The notes under the pieces are model-generated. The model saw only the letters and a list, made by a program, of their open reading frames with translations. It was not told the DNA's origin and made no database searches. A stretch of DNA of 64,000 nucleotides from Onchidella celtica (taxonomy: Eukaryota; Mollusca; Gastropoda; Systellommatophora; Onchidiidae). This document shows positions 12,170 to 25,795 of the stretch, in pieces. The stretch lies in assembly GCA_963931925.1 (NCBI GenBank), contig OZ007571.1, positions 34,288,233 through 34,352,232 on the forward strand, in the 5' to 3' direction. Each line of letters begins with the position of its first letter. Positions within the stretch are counted from its first letter, which is position 1. The position numbers and the translations under genes are program-made.

Positions 12170-14500
12170 CCTAGGAGAGAATTAGATACATGTGGCTATT
12201 TTTAAGGACATTTATTATTAATAACAAATGAAGACAACTAAACAAGAAGAAGTACTGAGAACTGCCAACAACGTTTACAGTTCAGATACCCAATCATAAT
12301 GCTCTATTCTGTCCATGTCCTTATGAAGATGAAACCCAAATGTTTTGACTTCTGAACTTTCCTTTTTTTTTTCACACGGCTGCTGTAGTGGCTGCCATGT
12401 ATGCTGTGCTGTGTTACCATCAACGTAACTTACGGTGAGCAAGTTCAAACCTACCATAAGAAAAAGATACAGAAAAACAAGAGTGCTTTGGGCGGGATGG
12501 CATATAAAGTATATATGTCCAAGTTTATTCATTGCTTTTAAATGCCTGTAGATATAATCCAAAACACAAGGTGTCATAACCCAGAAAAACTAGCCTATCC
12601 ATGTGACCGTGTTGAAGTTACTGCAGTTATTTGATTTTCATTTAGGTTACAAATTCAAAACTCGTTTCTCTCAGTTTGACGATTTGGGACATAAAACATT
12701 CTGGTCGCCAATCCTCGATAATTATAATATCGTCTCTGGGGGTAGGTTCAGTTTTCATAGCAGGGGTAACTTTTGCATGGTTTGAAGTTGGGCAGTCGAA
12801 CAAATTGTCTCTTTAGGGATGCGGGGGTGGATTTGGTGGAAACAGTGTTACAGTAGAAGGGGTAGGGTTTCTGTTTTGTGTTATCTTATTTAATCGCGAG
12901 GACTTGCTGTGAGAAGGTACCAACATGAATGACTTCACTGTAACCTATCATTATTAAAACAGAGGAGGGGTAGTGGAGGGAGGAAGGGGTGCTGAATTCA
13001 TCGAAAACCCAACGTTTGTGTGCGTGGGGGTTGGGGGGGGGGGATATTATTATTGCATATGACGATAGACACCGTCATTTCTTTCCTTTGCTTTCTTTTT
13101 TTTTTTTTTTTAATTTTAAGAAGGAAAGGAGAGGAGAAGAAAGGACAGTTTAAAGAGAAAAACTGATGTCTGGATTCAAACAAGATATCTCACTCAAGAA
13201 GATAAGATTTTATCTTTATTTGGTTTTCTTTGCTAGTTTGAAACTCATCTGATCAACCTGTTCCGTGTGTGTGAACGTGGGGGGGGGGGGTGGAGGAGAG
13301 GAGTGGTATAAACTTCTGTGCGGGAACAAAAGAAACAAAGAATATGGTAATGGAAGAGAGAGAGAAAGGGGTACTGGGTACAATGTTGCATGTGTGACAA
13401 GAATTGGAAGGAAAAAAAATGAAAGTGAGGGATGTAGGGAATATAAATAAGCTTATAATAAACATAAATAAATTTCTTTATCTGCTTACTTGTATTTATA
13501 TATTTTCAGAGAAAATGTACAGCTAAAGAAGCCAATAAAGAAAGAAAGATGGACAGAAAAAATAATTGATATGTAGGCGTAGTTTGAGAGGTGTTGGAGA
13601 TTTTTTTACTTAAATTTTCACATAAATGAAGGACAACGGGAAAACAAAAAAGAAATGAAAAAACAACGAAACGACTTTATTTATAGAACAACTGGAAGGA
13701 TTAAAATAAACAGGAAAGAACGAAAGGACCACAATACTAAAATTAATATAGAATAGACGGAGCGATACCTTTTTTTTTTTTTAAATAACAGGGCCTGAAA
13801 TACTTTCAGTGGAAGAACTTAGTTAAATTCTTTGCTTTCAGGTCACTCGAGAGATGTGGACACTAAAAATAACAACGGGAAACGTGAAGAGTTTAAAAGA
13901 AACTGAAACAATTAAAGGCGGTTCTGAGACTGGATGATTTACTCCTAGATTGAATAACAATAGGGCAGTCTTAAACCGAGAAGACAACGGCGACACCTGA
14001 CGAGTGAATCGTACACGGGAAGGCAAGGATCGCGTGGGGCCGTCTCTGTGGGCTCTGGATGTATTGAGTTAGAGAAGTTACTTGGGTAACTTGGGTTGGG
14101 GGAGGGGTTGGGGGGGAGGGCGCTTTTTCTTTTATTATAGGGATGGACCATGATTTGAAGACTGCTTTTATTCTTAAAGAAAAAACAAATTAGGCTAAAT
14201 ATACCTAAGTTACAAGCTACATTGTGAACTAGGTATGAGAACTAAAAACGACCTGCCATACGCGGTATGTGGTTTCCGTTTCTTGTAATAAAATGCAATG
14301 TTTCAGGGAAGGGGCGGGTGAGAGATGGGGGCCTTGAAACTGCTACGGCCACGAGGCGTATCGCAAGACACAATAGCCCCACGCACTGAAAAAATTCATA
14401 GAGGTAAAGGGGCAATAAAACAGACAATGGTTTTATCATGACAATAGAAGCACATTTGTGGCTATTTAGGTCGTGAGGGGGCAGTCTATCTGTGTAACAG
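12170..14500. other. No gene seen; homopolymer runs
   Basis: Contains G-runs near 13030 and 13280, T-runs near 13095 and 13770, and purine-rich stretches at 13090-13740. I find no exon-like frame with splice sites. Confidence 0.55.
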
Positions 14501-14504
14501 CTGA

Positions 14505-14965
14505 AATAGTGAGTGGGTGAGTGAGTGAGTGAGTGCTTGAGGTGGTGAATGAGTGAGTGAGTGAATGAGTGAAGGAATACGTGAGTGAGTGAATAAGTGA
14601 GTGAGTGCTTGAGGTGGTGAATGAGTCAGTGAGTGAGTGAATGAGTGAGTGGGTGAATACGTGAGTGAGTGAATGAGTGCGTGAGTGAGTGAGTTGAGTG
14701 AGTGAGTGGGGAAGTGAGTGAGCGAATGACTGAGTGGGTCAATAAGTGAGTGAGTGAGTCAGTGAGTGAGTGAATAGATGGAAGAAAAGGTGAGGGAGTG
14801 GCAGAGTAGGTTCGGAAATGAGTGAGTAAGTGAGTAAATGAATGCGTGGGTGAATGAATGAGTGAGTTTAGGCGAGAGTGGGTGAGTGATTGAGTCTGAC
14901 AATCAGTCAATCAGTGAGACAATCGGTCAGTGAGTCAATGAGCGAATGGATGAATGGGTGGGAAA
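14505..14965. repeat. (GTGA)n / GTGAGTGAAT minisatellite
   Basis: About 450 bases of imperfect GTGA and GAGT units, including a longer segment used twice (GAGTGCTTGAGGTGGTGAAT, near 14530 and 14605). Confidence 0.95.
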
Positions 14966-15008
14966 TGAGTAAGACAGGTGCGATGTAGCAGTAACAATGT
15001 ATTTACTC

Positions 15009-15172
15009 ATCCTTCCATCCATCCATCCATCAATTCACCCAGCCTTCTTGCCTCTGTTTACTGTATGCCAGTGTTTGTCGGTGTATCTATTTTACCATCG
15101 GTTCATCGATCATTCATCCATTCATCCGTTCATCCATCCCACTCACTCACTCACTCACTCATCCATGCATCA
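15009..15172. repeat. (CATC)n and (CACT)n tract, partly complementary to the preceding minisatellite
   Basis: CATC units at 15012-15032 and 15105-15140 are followed by CACTCACTCACTCACTC at about 15140-15160. The last part is the reverse complement of the GTGA array upstream, so the two can pair. Confidence 0.85.
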
Positions 15173-15589
15173 GCTTACTCACCTGTCTGTCCGTGTGTTG
15201 GTGTTTCTGTCTGCTCAGTGTAATTGTTTATTAATCTACCATTGGACACCCTAACCTGTGGAAAGAATGTTCACTGGCCTACATGTACCATTGAAGGTGC
15301 TCCATCATGTTACGTTGTGTACGTTTTGTTCAGTTTTGTCACTATATAAGAGAGAGAGAGAGTTTCAGTTTGACTTCCACGGCGCGTTGGCACGATGACG
15401 ACCATGGCGACTTTGAGCTTCTCACGGTCCATTTGGGCACTTTACTTGTATTTGGTATTCAGAGCTCATGAATCTAAATTTCACAAATAGAATTAATTAG
15501 TTCCGTATACGTTTTCCTGCTTTGGTAAAATTCTCAAACGTTGTCTTGCATAGATCTGAAAAGAGTTTTGTAAATGTATGTAGACGTTT

Positions 15590-15930
15590 TTAAATCAAGC
15601 TGTAGATCATGGCCTCTTTCAGAAAGGACAAGACGAGCTGTGGGTCCATGTCAGAAAATAATTCTTCATGGATCCGCACACACAATGCCTTCTTCGGATA
15701 TGCGTGAAATCTATACATTCAATCAAAATATGTTTTATTGAACGCTGCACCATCGGGAGAATCTTTCCCCCTGGGTAAAAGGCGGCGTGTGAGGTGGGTA
15801 GGACATAGTCGGAGTTTACTAAGGACAATTTCATCTCTCCAGTTTCGTTTAGAAGCATGAGCCCACTGTTCAAGTTGATCTTGGATAAAGTGTAGTTTGT
15901 TTGTTCTTTGTTCATCCTATTTTTCCTGCC
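15590..15930 (-). pseudogene. LINE pol C-terminal relic
   Basis: Read on the minus strand in two frames: EQWAHASKRNWRDEIVLSKL and RLCPTHLTRRLLPRG, then SIKHILIECIDFTHIRRR, then ELFSDMDPQLVLSFLKEA. The order 'NWRDE.VLS.LR.....LTH ... KHIL.EC.DF...R ... LF.D.DP..VLSFLKE' is the C-terminal tail of pol-like proteins that are abundant in mollusc genomes. At least two frameshifts interrupt it. The reverse transcriptase core is absent, consistent with a 5'-truncated LINE copy. Confidence 0.72.
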
Positions 15931-17392
15931 AATTCGGTTTACTGAATTAGAGAGAGGTACAATTATTTTCATTGCAAAGCACTTTGGGTCCACTTTGGAA
16001 ACAGACACTATAATAATAAATATTCTCCATTATAATTATTATCATTATTTTCCATGTTTGTCTTGACACCGCATTGCCAGAATGAATTTTATCGGTTACT
16101 AGGTAAAACTCACTTTTTTAAATATTAACAGTTTTCTGAAAAACTAATTAGATTAATACTTCTATTATTGCAGGGTGACAATGTTGACACTGTTCAATTT
16201 ATTTGTCGGCATGACAACTTAGACAATATGTTTCAGTTTTCTTTGAAGAAATGAAGAGGTTTTTGTTGGGGCTTTTGGCTGTTGTTGTTGTTGTTTTTAG
16301 TGTGAGCTTTATAAATTATCAAATTTGTATGAATTCGTGGACAGTAAGAGGGAAAAAGAAATATCAGATTAATGAAATGGCTATTATAAAGGATGCACAA
16401 CAATAGAATTAGATTCATGTCGGTGGCCAAGAACATTGAAAAAAAGTACGCCCAGTCGACTTTGAATTTGATATGTCTGATTAACCCGTTCCTAACTACA
16501 AAATGTTGCTCATTCTTTCGTACTTCCTGTTAAACTAAGTCTGAGGACATTTGAATTCACGGTGCAACAGCTCCTACATATCTTTTATGCGTTTAATGCA
16601 AGTCGTGGAAACTGTTTGTTAATGAATGTAAGTAATAATTAGAGTTTAGGGGACGAATTTAAATTGCTGAATACAAAAGGAATTTTCTGCACTCCCTTCA
16701 AAATAAAAATAAAAAGCTCAGTTTCGGAAATAGGAGATGAAAAATTGTACTTTATACACAAAAATGGCTCAAAAGATAGCAGACAGACACACTCTTTCCT
16801 GAATTTTCTCTATTCACTTTTACCCCATATACAGCACTATAATCCCCATATCGTATCTCTATGAAATCAGTGTACAATGGTTAATTATACCTGGCCATGG
16901 TACACGTAATGTGCCTTTTTTTTTTTTTTTTAAGACAAATATTGATAATGCACACGAATGGAGGATGAAACTCATGAGCAACTGAGTAAGACTAGCTGAT
17001 TGTTGTAATAGTTTTCAGAAGAAAAAAAAAAGATCATCAATGTTAGGGTTCGTCCAAAATCGGACACAGCTCTGCAATCATGACTGGAACTAAATTTATC
17101 AGAGTTTCGACGTCAAGAACAGGAATACCATTCATTTGTTCTTGTACATCTAAATTAAAGCAGTCACCACCTGGCTGTCTTAGAATAAATGTGGTAATTA
17201 CAACAAACGAACGAGACTCAGTTGTAAGTTAACGTTTGTTTGAGATTTTATCGAGGCTGTTGGCTGGAGCGGAGTTAGCAAATTCCGCCCGTTCTGGTCA
17301 ACAGTTGAGACAGTCCCACCCATTGTAATTTATGTGCCATGGAGTTGATACTTGTATGTTATAATTCATTTGCAAACAGAATTTACAATTGA
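15931..17392. other. No gene seen
   Basis: A-T-rich sequence with GTT repeats near 16275-16300 and a T-run at about 16918-16933. No supported feature. Confidence 0.55.
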
Positions 17393-17655
17393 GGGGGGTT
17401 CGAATTAGAAGGAATCTAAGTGCCATTTGAATGCTTTTGAGAAAAAAGCAAAAATTCTGATTTCAGTATAAACTAATCGAATTTAATATTTTAACGACTT
17501 ACTCGAAGATTTGATGTCAGTATTGTATACTTATTTTGCTTTTTGAAATCGATTGGTTTATACTGAAAGGACTTTTTTTTTTTTTTTGCTTTTTTTCTCA
17601 AAAGCAGTCAAATGGCACTTAGATCCCTTCTAATAGTTCTAATTCGAACCCCCAC
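17393..17655. mobile_element. Palindromic MITE (fold-back element)
   Basis: About 88 bases at the left (GGGGGTTCGAATTAGAAGG, ATCTAAGTGCCATTTGA, GCTTTTGAGAAAAAAGC, CAGTATAAAC) recur in reverse complement at the right, ending CTAATTCGAACCCCC. The loop between the arms is about 65 bases. There is no coding capacity. The transposase superfamily is unknown; the terminal GGGGGTTCGAATTAGAA is the diagnostic end. Confidence 0.88.
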
Positions 17656-18400
17656 AACTTTGTAGATTATTCACATTGTGGTTGGTGACCATTTGCACCT
17701 ATACTGTGAAAGCCAGGGAAGAAATACGCTCATAATGTGGTATTATGACATGACAATCTCTGATGTGGCCTGACTGTCACGTGCCAGTTTCCAAAGCCAG
17801 GTATGATTTAGAAAGATCCTAGTTTTCTTTTCTGCATATTTGTTTCAGCATCTACGCCGTATCCTCCTCTATCATGCTCTCCGTCACAGTGTCTGTATCA
17901 TCATACTATAATGGAGCTAAGGGTGAAAGTTCTGCCCTCAAAGGCCCTTTTTGGGAGGGCTCCAAAACTCTGGAAGCATTCCCATCGTCTATAACTCGAC
18001 TTATTGTGATGTAAGGGGATACTATAAAAATACAAAATAAAAAATACAAAATATAAAAATGCTGCAAACTCTGGGTAATTTGTTAATTTTGCATAATTCA
18101 CACATAAAATTCGCAACAAACACTTCCGACTCCATGCTTTTAGAACAGGGACACGCCATTATGATCTATTTTTAATACCGTGACGCAGTTTCCCGCATCG
18201 TTTATTCGTTGAAGGAAGCAAATTGTGGATTAAGGAAAACATGGATCGCCTGTAAACTTTAGGGAAAAAGGGTAAACAAACTCCATAGTTGGCGCGGAAT
18301 CAGAGTCGATACTGATTCTGTCATTGTATTTCTTTGTCTGTGGAAGGAACTTTACCTTGTGTCCTAGATCTAGATCGTTATAAGTAATAAAGATATTTCT

Positions 18401-18428
18401 CCCGGGCAGGGCCGGGTAACTCAGCTAG
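18401..18428 (+). mobile_element. Helitron/HINE-type 3' terminus
   Basis: A GC hairpin (CCCGG gcaggg CCGGG) is followed by TAACTCAG and then CTAG before a T. Helitron 3' ends carry a short hairpin some ten bases before a CTRR end and insert between A and T. The phrase CCCGGGCAnnGCCGGG...CAGCTAGT is a widespread non-autonomous Helitron-like end. The element body would lie to the left (perhaps from about 18120), but I cannot place its 5' end. Confidence 0.6.
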
Positions 18429-18429
18429 T

Positions 18430-21400
18430 GTATATAATTGCATGTGTGTGTGTGTTTCTAATTTACCGTCCTCCTATTTCTCGTTCTTCTCAAAATCATC
18501 TACTGTCCCCATTAGCTGCAGTGATCACCAAAGTTAAAGGTGATGACACACGACAGAAAAACTGATGAAATGTTTATGATAAGGGTTGTATGTATCTGTA
18601 GCACTGGCAATGAATTTAATGGAAGAGCATTTTTTGTTGTTGTTGTTGGTTGTGTTGCTTTATTGAAATCAGTTTTGCCTGAGTGCTGGTTTTTGTCCTT
18701 GATTTCTCCTGTCATGCCTCGTGCTTTGACTCCTCTTTATTGATCTCGTTCGGGAAGAAATCCGTTTTCTCAGAACCATCTCAAAATGCTCTGGTTATTG
18801 CCATGTTTGCTTTAGTAACCTTGTATTTCTGTATCAGATCATGCAGTTCGAACAAGTTTGCATACGTTTTAAAAATTTGACATTCATTAAAAAGATGTGC
18901 ATGAGGTACACCTACATGAAATGTGATAGTACCGGTATCGTAGTTACTTTTAAATGCAAACAAGAAACGAGTATGCCCCACAAATAACAAAAAAAAAATA
19001 CAAGTAACTGAAAGAAACGCTCGGGGGACTCCGGCCCGACCATCGATATGCCAAAACCACATTACAAAACAGGAAGGTGTTTGTTTCTTTATAACGGAGG
19101 CAGGGGAAACGTGAATTTCAGTCCGCTCATATCAGTAGACTGTGTCTTGGTCTTCTTCATTTGTACTCACTGGCTTAAGGCATGGATGTAATATGGTCCT
19201 GACCCACAATATATTTACAGTGCAGGTCGTTCTTTGGGCTTCTTTCTGTCTAAATCACCACTCATCTTCCATCCTGCGAGTAAAAGTCGACCTCTCATCA
19301 GGCAGGCGAGAGCCTTGGGGTTTGATAATCGGCCGCTCAGCACCATTGTGAGTTTTGTCCTGTTTGACTGTCATCGCAATCATTTATTTCTTCGTCCAGA
19401 AAAAAAAGTTTTCAAATATCTCTTTCCTGGAGATACATGGGCGATGGTCACGGTGATATTGAAAATATAATGAGGATTTTTTTTCTTTTTTAAACTGAAA
19501 TGTGTTGGAATTTATCAAGCGGGATTCAGCTACGATAGAACGCATCATATTAAAACCCAAAGAGGGAAACAGTACAATACATCGTCATCTTAGACCGCTC
19601 CATTTGGGCCTCACCAGCCACCAGCTTTTGGTGTGTTTCTTCAAAGCAAATTATTTCTCAGCGGGATACTTTGGAACTCTGCTCCTCGGGTATGGGGACG
19701 GCAACTAAAGTGAATTTCGCGTTTTTCATAGGTTTCATTTTTCACATTACCCTCGTGGATTGTTGTTTTAATGACTGGGGAAATATTCGGTCCTCTGGGA
19801 TGTGGGCGGCGTGTGACTTGTTTGACTGTGTGTCTTCGTTCGCTTTTGGGTGTGCATGTGTGTTTCTGTCAGTCCAGATGGAGAGAAAGAGAGGGGGGAC
19901 ATGAGAGATAACAGTAAACGAACGGCGGAGACAAAATTAAACGGAGTGATTATTCTAGCCAATTGATCAAATTTAGTTTAATTATGTAGTGAATTTTCCT
20001 GAAAACAATAAAGTTAGAGTTAGGATTAGATTTTAAGGTTTTGCCGTTAAGTTAAGCTTGTTGGCAACATTTTTCTTTTGCTCATTGGCGACATGGTCAA
20101 AATAACCCTCTATGAAACTGGCTACAGGGTAGCAAAAAATAAACTGTAATTGAGTATTCGGGCCCACTGGCTACAAAACTAAGAAGAACAACACCCAAAT
20201 TAATAACCCAGACTGGGTGGACAAACAGGTCACTGCGAAATATCTAAGTAGTTGCTGATTGCTTTGAAAATTTTGACAGTCGCTCCTGGCTATTGAATGC
20301 GCTGAACTGGTGTGTCCCAGAATGTTTGCTAAGGTAGTTAATAGCTGTGCCAGTTTACATGTTCTTGGATGTTTTAATGTCGCTAATCTATGGTAACGTC
20401 ACAACTGCAAATTATGCTTGTTTGACTCGGAAACACTGACAGTAAATATCCAGGTGCCTTGTATTGTTAGAAAGTAGATCTTATGATACAAAGTCTCCCA
20501 ATTACTGGTAAACTTTGCTAAATTTCAATACGCTTTCGTTGTTATTATTGCTATTGCCGTTGTTTTGTTGTTGTTGCTTTTCATCACCTGCAAAATGAGG
20601 CCTCACATTCTTCCTTGCACACCGTGAAAGGCGCATAGTGGCCGTTTCTTCTGCCGACACGCAGTAAAACCCAAACTCAAACTCAAAGTCAAATTCTGCT
20701 TGCACATAGTAGCGTACTAACGTGATTTGATTCTAATACTCAGACTGACGTGTCGGGTTTTGTCGCATCCTGGTCACAACTGTATGGCCAATGGAGTGAA
20801 TCACAGAAGTAACAATATTAGTAATGAATCTCAGGTGCAACATTTTGAAACACGATAATCTACTAGGGCCTTTTAAAATATGTTTGGTAGTCACTGATTA
20901 CTTGGACTTTGCTATCTCCTTCGCAAAATGCCAAAAGGGAAAAGAACATTATATGAAAATGGCTAGGGTGTAATATTATGCTGACATTTTACCAAGTTTT
21001 GCTACCTCTAGAAATAAGTTTTCGGCACTGGGGCTCACATGTGGAGGATAGGGGATAGAATGATTTTGCGAGGTCAAAGTCCTCTCCTCCCGTTTTACCG
21101 CCTCCCCCACCCCCTGTGCGAGGATGCTTCGTCTTAGCTGTCTTGGGACATTTTAAGAGGCAACCATTTCATCGTATTGACGGAACTATGGCATTGAAGA
21201 CTGCATTGTCATCCAGGAGCCATAGAAAAACATGGTATTGCAGTCACTGTCACACTTGCAAAAAACGCTATCTCCCTCAAGCATAATTTGGAAACAATGC
21301 CTCCAGATTTTACCATCAAAAGTACTCCATTTAGTCACGGTGACTAGACAATTACGGTTACTGAGATGCCCATCCAAACCTCAATAACAACAAAGGGCGA

Positions 21401-22340
21401 CAACCACATTTTTTTCTTTAAACAAGGGATATCACTTGACTGGCGCAACAATAGAGATGACATCAGAATGGGTGCGGACATTACTTTAGTAGTTCACTAC
21501 TCCAGCATTACTGCACGATAATGCAATAAAGAGACACCATCTTCAATAAACAAGTCAAAGAAAGAAGAGCCCCATACAAAAACGTTTGGTGGCTTTGGTT
21601 TCATAATAGTACCGGCACCACAAGTCTAAGTACTTCATGATGTGAATAGGCCCGGCCTAAGGGGCATCGTAGAAGGAACCACAATGAAAATCTGGAGCAT
21701 CTTCAGCTGAATGACTCCAGTAAGACGCTTTTTGAGAGTTGTTATTTTCTTCTTGTTGCTGCTGTTTTCTCTCAAAATTTGGTACATTTTCCCCCTTCAG
21801 CAGCAGGTGGCGAGCAGTCAAGACAAGACAAAAACACATTGAGAATTTGCCAGACTCAGGGCGAAGTTTATGACAGTCACAATGACAGGTTTAGAACTCG
21901 AAGAGTGTCTTTAATTAGCTTCAAAGACGTTGCTGTTTTTTGCTATTCTGGCCAAGCGGCCATGCTGATACGAAAGAGTCACTCAGGCCAGGCAGAGAAT
22001 CGGAAGCTGACAAGTGATCATGTGCTTTTTATTGAAATTTATCAGAAAATTTACCTCTGCTCTCTTACCGAAAAGTTAGCTGTGGCCTTAAGTCTTACAC
22101 TCCAAAAAATAATTATTTGAAATTCAATACATGTGCATCAGGACAACAGCCATGCTGGCAAAGAACTGGTGACGCATGTACGAACCGCAAGGAATCTGAT
22201 TGGTAAAAAAAAAAAAATCCCAATCCTGCCGAAGCCATCACATCGTAAATTTAAATGACATGTTCTAAAATACCAGCATGCAACTTTCAAGGCACACTGG
22301 TGACATATAAACGAGATGCATCAGTTATTATGATGGGTGC
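18430..22340. other. No gene seen
   Basis: No open frame with recognisable domains on either strand. Contains a GTT run near 18630-18650 and GTT-type repeats at 20540-20580. If host exons are present they are too short for me to identify. Confidence 0.5.
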
Positions 22341-22341
22341 T

Positions 22342-22379
<38 letters not shown>

Positions 22380-22430
22380 TCTCTCTCTCCCTCTCTCACA
22401 CACAAACACACACACACACACACACACACA
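22342..22430. repeat. Compound (CT)n(CA)n microsatellite
   Basis: CT units switch to CA, back to CT and again to CA. Confidence 0.97.
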
Positions 22431-25400
22431 ACAAATATTCTATGTTCATAAATCATGGAAGATAATATCAGACAAAAAGACACAAATGGAAAATGAAACA
22501 AATGGGGGCATAACATTCATTTATAACGACTGAAACATCACATGCATAGAAACAAAAGGCAGACATGGCTCGCTGAGTCCAGTTTTGCATTTCAATTTTA
22601 ACTCCCTGCACCTGGTAGTGCACTGAAATACATAGTGAGTTGATGTTACTCTCGTCACTTTGCAATAGTGTTGTTACATTTCAAATCTTTGACCATCTCT
22701 ACAATTCAGGTTACCGTATTGTGTTCGACTTGAACTTTGTAAGTGAAAAAGGTGTAGAATTTCACATCGGTTCGTATTCGTATTCCTCCATATCCTAATT
22801 TTCCTAATACTCTCTGTTTTACTCACTCGCCATTTCCCTATCTATTCTTCCTCCTCATCTCCTTTATCCAATGTTACCATAGGATTCAAAAATTGTTTCA
22901 TGAACGACCTCAGGGCGGACGAAGTGAAGAGCATCGAATTCTCTACCAGACTCCACTCAATAAAAACACACTGTGACCCTCGAAGGAGTAAGAGCGGCTA
23001 ATTTATTCTTGAATGTTACAAAATACTAGCAATTAATAACTTCTCGACATCACTCTACCATAGCTTTCTACTTTTGGTTAGGAGAGACACGCGAACCCAA
23101 TTGGATTTGAATTAATACTGGGGTTGAATTACCAGGCCTTCGCGTTGGGAAACTTTTCTCTCTCACACAGTCTGTCTCTCCCTGTATCTCTCTCCTTTTT
23201 CTTGAAGATGGATGTTTATAACCCTTGTCTTGGGAGAATAAGACGAAGGTGTGTCATTGCCACGCGACCATGAAACAATCTCACATTCGGACGCCATTAA
23301 ACTGAAAGAAGGAAACATTCGTTTACCACCTCTGTGAAACTGGTAACATGGGTGCCACAGCACAAAGAGATACAGGATAAAGGATCTTTGTCTCTTGTTT
23401 GCCTGTTACAACGTACGGTTATCAATCTAATCTTGCGTGAGACAACGGACAAGAGATCGGCGTCATCCTTGTATAAAAATTAGCTTCCGCTCCACAGTTG
23501 GGTCGCAAGCACCCATTAACCTTCTGACACCGATGTTGAATGCACCGTTGTATTCAATTTTCTCGGCCAGATGCAACTCAAGACGAGCACACTGGTGAGG
23601 TAACGATGCACCTTAAGTGCACTCATTCATAGAAAACCCCGCAGAAAGAACGGGAACCTGGACTTCAGAGGAGCAGGTTCTGTTCTTACAAGATTAGAAA
23701 CTCCAGACACTTTCCTGCATCGCCCCCGTCTTAAAACACCCTTCCCTTTGTGTATCCTGTTTCAAGCCTGTCCTTTCGACGGTACCCACTGCTTTGTCCC
23801 TATGTTTTTTCATCTGCTGCTCAAGTAGCGATAAATCATCTGTTCTGTTTGCGTATAACATCTACACCCGCGTGGTTCTGTTGCAGATCTGAATGAAAAT
23901 TTGGCCTTTGTCTTAAAATCTCACCTGCATCTGTCTATTGCCTGATAACAATAAAACTCAGAAACATGCCCCTTTTCTTTGATTCCAAGCCTTTATTCTG
24001 TAATAATAATCTTTGTTAATCACTGGATAACACACGATATCTTCGCTGTCGTTCCATGTGGTTTTTTATGGCAGCAACAAAGAAACATTCTGCTATGGGA
24101 AGTCAACTGTAGGGCCTGTGGGTGAGCTAGACCGGTTGTCTAGCAGCTGTTTTTCATCGTGTCATGAGGGCCGTCTTCTGAAACTTTACATTTCATTCGT
24201 TGTAAAAACACAACATGCAAAAAGCCTGGATGCATACAAGCTTTCTTCCATGATATGGAAGTGCATACTGATCACACACGTCGCATTTACTCCAGGTGCA
24301 TCCTATGCTTTATATGCGTTTTGGGACAATCCATACTGCCAGCAGACGATGTAAAAACTACAGGAAAATAAACTTTAAAAAATAAAATGAATGTGTTTCT
24401 TTATTTTCACATCAGAAATTCACAAAGGATAACAAGCAAGGCCTAGAAGCGGTGGTAAACTGCGGTGAGAATCGAGCGCCGACAACGTATTATTTTGGTC
24501 AACGCCCCCTCAAGAGTAAACTAGAGTTATCTAACCTTTGCTGGAAGTGTCTGTCGTCGCCTGATGGCGCTGTAATTAGTGTAGCGCGGCTATTTAAATA
24601 TAGAACGTAACCCTATCACATTAGCCATCGGCCGTTTTGCATACAACAACAAAGCAAGAATGGTCATATTTCAAAGTTCATTTCCCAGAACAACTGCTCA
24701 ACCGTGGTTTTCAAGATAAATTTTAGTTTTGATGATATCAGATAAGAAACTATTAAAACAAAGGTGTTTTCTTCCTCTCATAATTTTTAATGCATCATGC
24801 AGTCGTTGATTTAATGTGGTCCTTTCCAAGTCTGACAAATTTAGAAGTCTGGGAAAATGATCTGAATTCATTGAAAGTTTAAAACTTGTGAATTGAATTG
24901 ATGCATTTAATATTTGATGTGGTCACATGGCAGCGGCTCACGATCATTTGACTGCTAAACATATTTTTATTTCTCAGCCCGCACCTCCGTCATGAACAAT
25001 GAGAAAAAAAGATGGAAGCTATACCAACGCACGCGGAGTTGCGCGCGTTATGACGTAGAAAAGGTCAAAGGTGAGGGTGAGGTCATAGTTGGTCGTCTGC
25101 AAACAATGATGGTAACTTGTCGACAGGATGCATACAGCTGATGCAGCTTCACCTTTCGCTTTCAGCCTGTTATTCTCACAAAGCAGCAAGGTGTTTTGCA
25201 GTTTTCTTTTCTAGATTTTTTAAATCAATAATTCCGCCCCAAGGCAAAACTGAACGAAAAAGTAAGCCTACAACGATGAAAAATCATTCATCTCACCAAA
25301 TTGTCGCAGCTAAACAACTTCATTTAACAACGCTAGACTCTAGATCTACACTGAGATTTTGGCATCTAGCCTATTGTTTTCCTCGTCTTGTATGACATAT

Positions 25401-25575
25401 TTATTAGTTCCACCAGATAAGTGATAGACTAGATTTACGGTGAATGTTATAAAGTTTAGGACGACAGTATTAGTTTGGGTTATGAGACTGAGAGCTTGAA
25501 CGATTGCATCCCGATCGTGGGATTGTATCCATGCTCCAATCTTTTTCAAGTGACAAAAATTTGATGAACATTTAG
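22431..25575. other. No gene seen
   Basis: Mixed-composition sequence with two CpG-bearing patches (about 24440-24610 and 24975-25060). These could be regulatory or repeat-derived, but nothing decides between them. No exon-like structure was recognised. Confidence 0.5.
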
Positions 25576-25795
25576 GGTCGGATCTGGATATTACTATAGG
25601 TTAAGTCATCTAGACCTCTAGTCTGGATCTGGATTTTACGAAATGGCCTAGACTCTAGATCTAGATTTGCAGGCCCGGAGAGTGGGCCTGTGACAAAATT
25701 TTATTGTGTAGATCTAGGCCTAGATCTAGATCTAGATCTAGAATCTAGATAGTCTAGATTTAGATCTAGATCTAGATCTATCTGGCTCTAGACGG
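25576..25795. repeat. TAGATC-rich microsatellite
   Basis: TCTAGATCTAGATC-type hexamer repeats, each unit being nearly its own reverse complement, are densest at 25712-25785 with degenerate flanks from 25576. The same motif occurs briefly at 18364-18377 and 25331-25345. Confidence 0.9.

Noticed and set aside
24440-25060. CpG-bearing patches that could be a promoter
   Set aside because: No open frame, TATA element or recognisable first exon nearby; may be repeat-derived.
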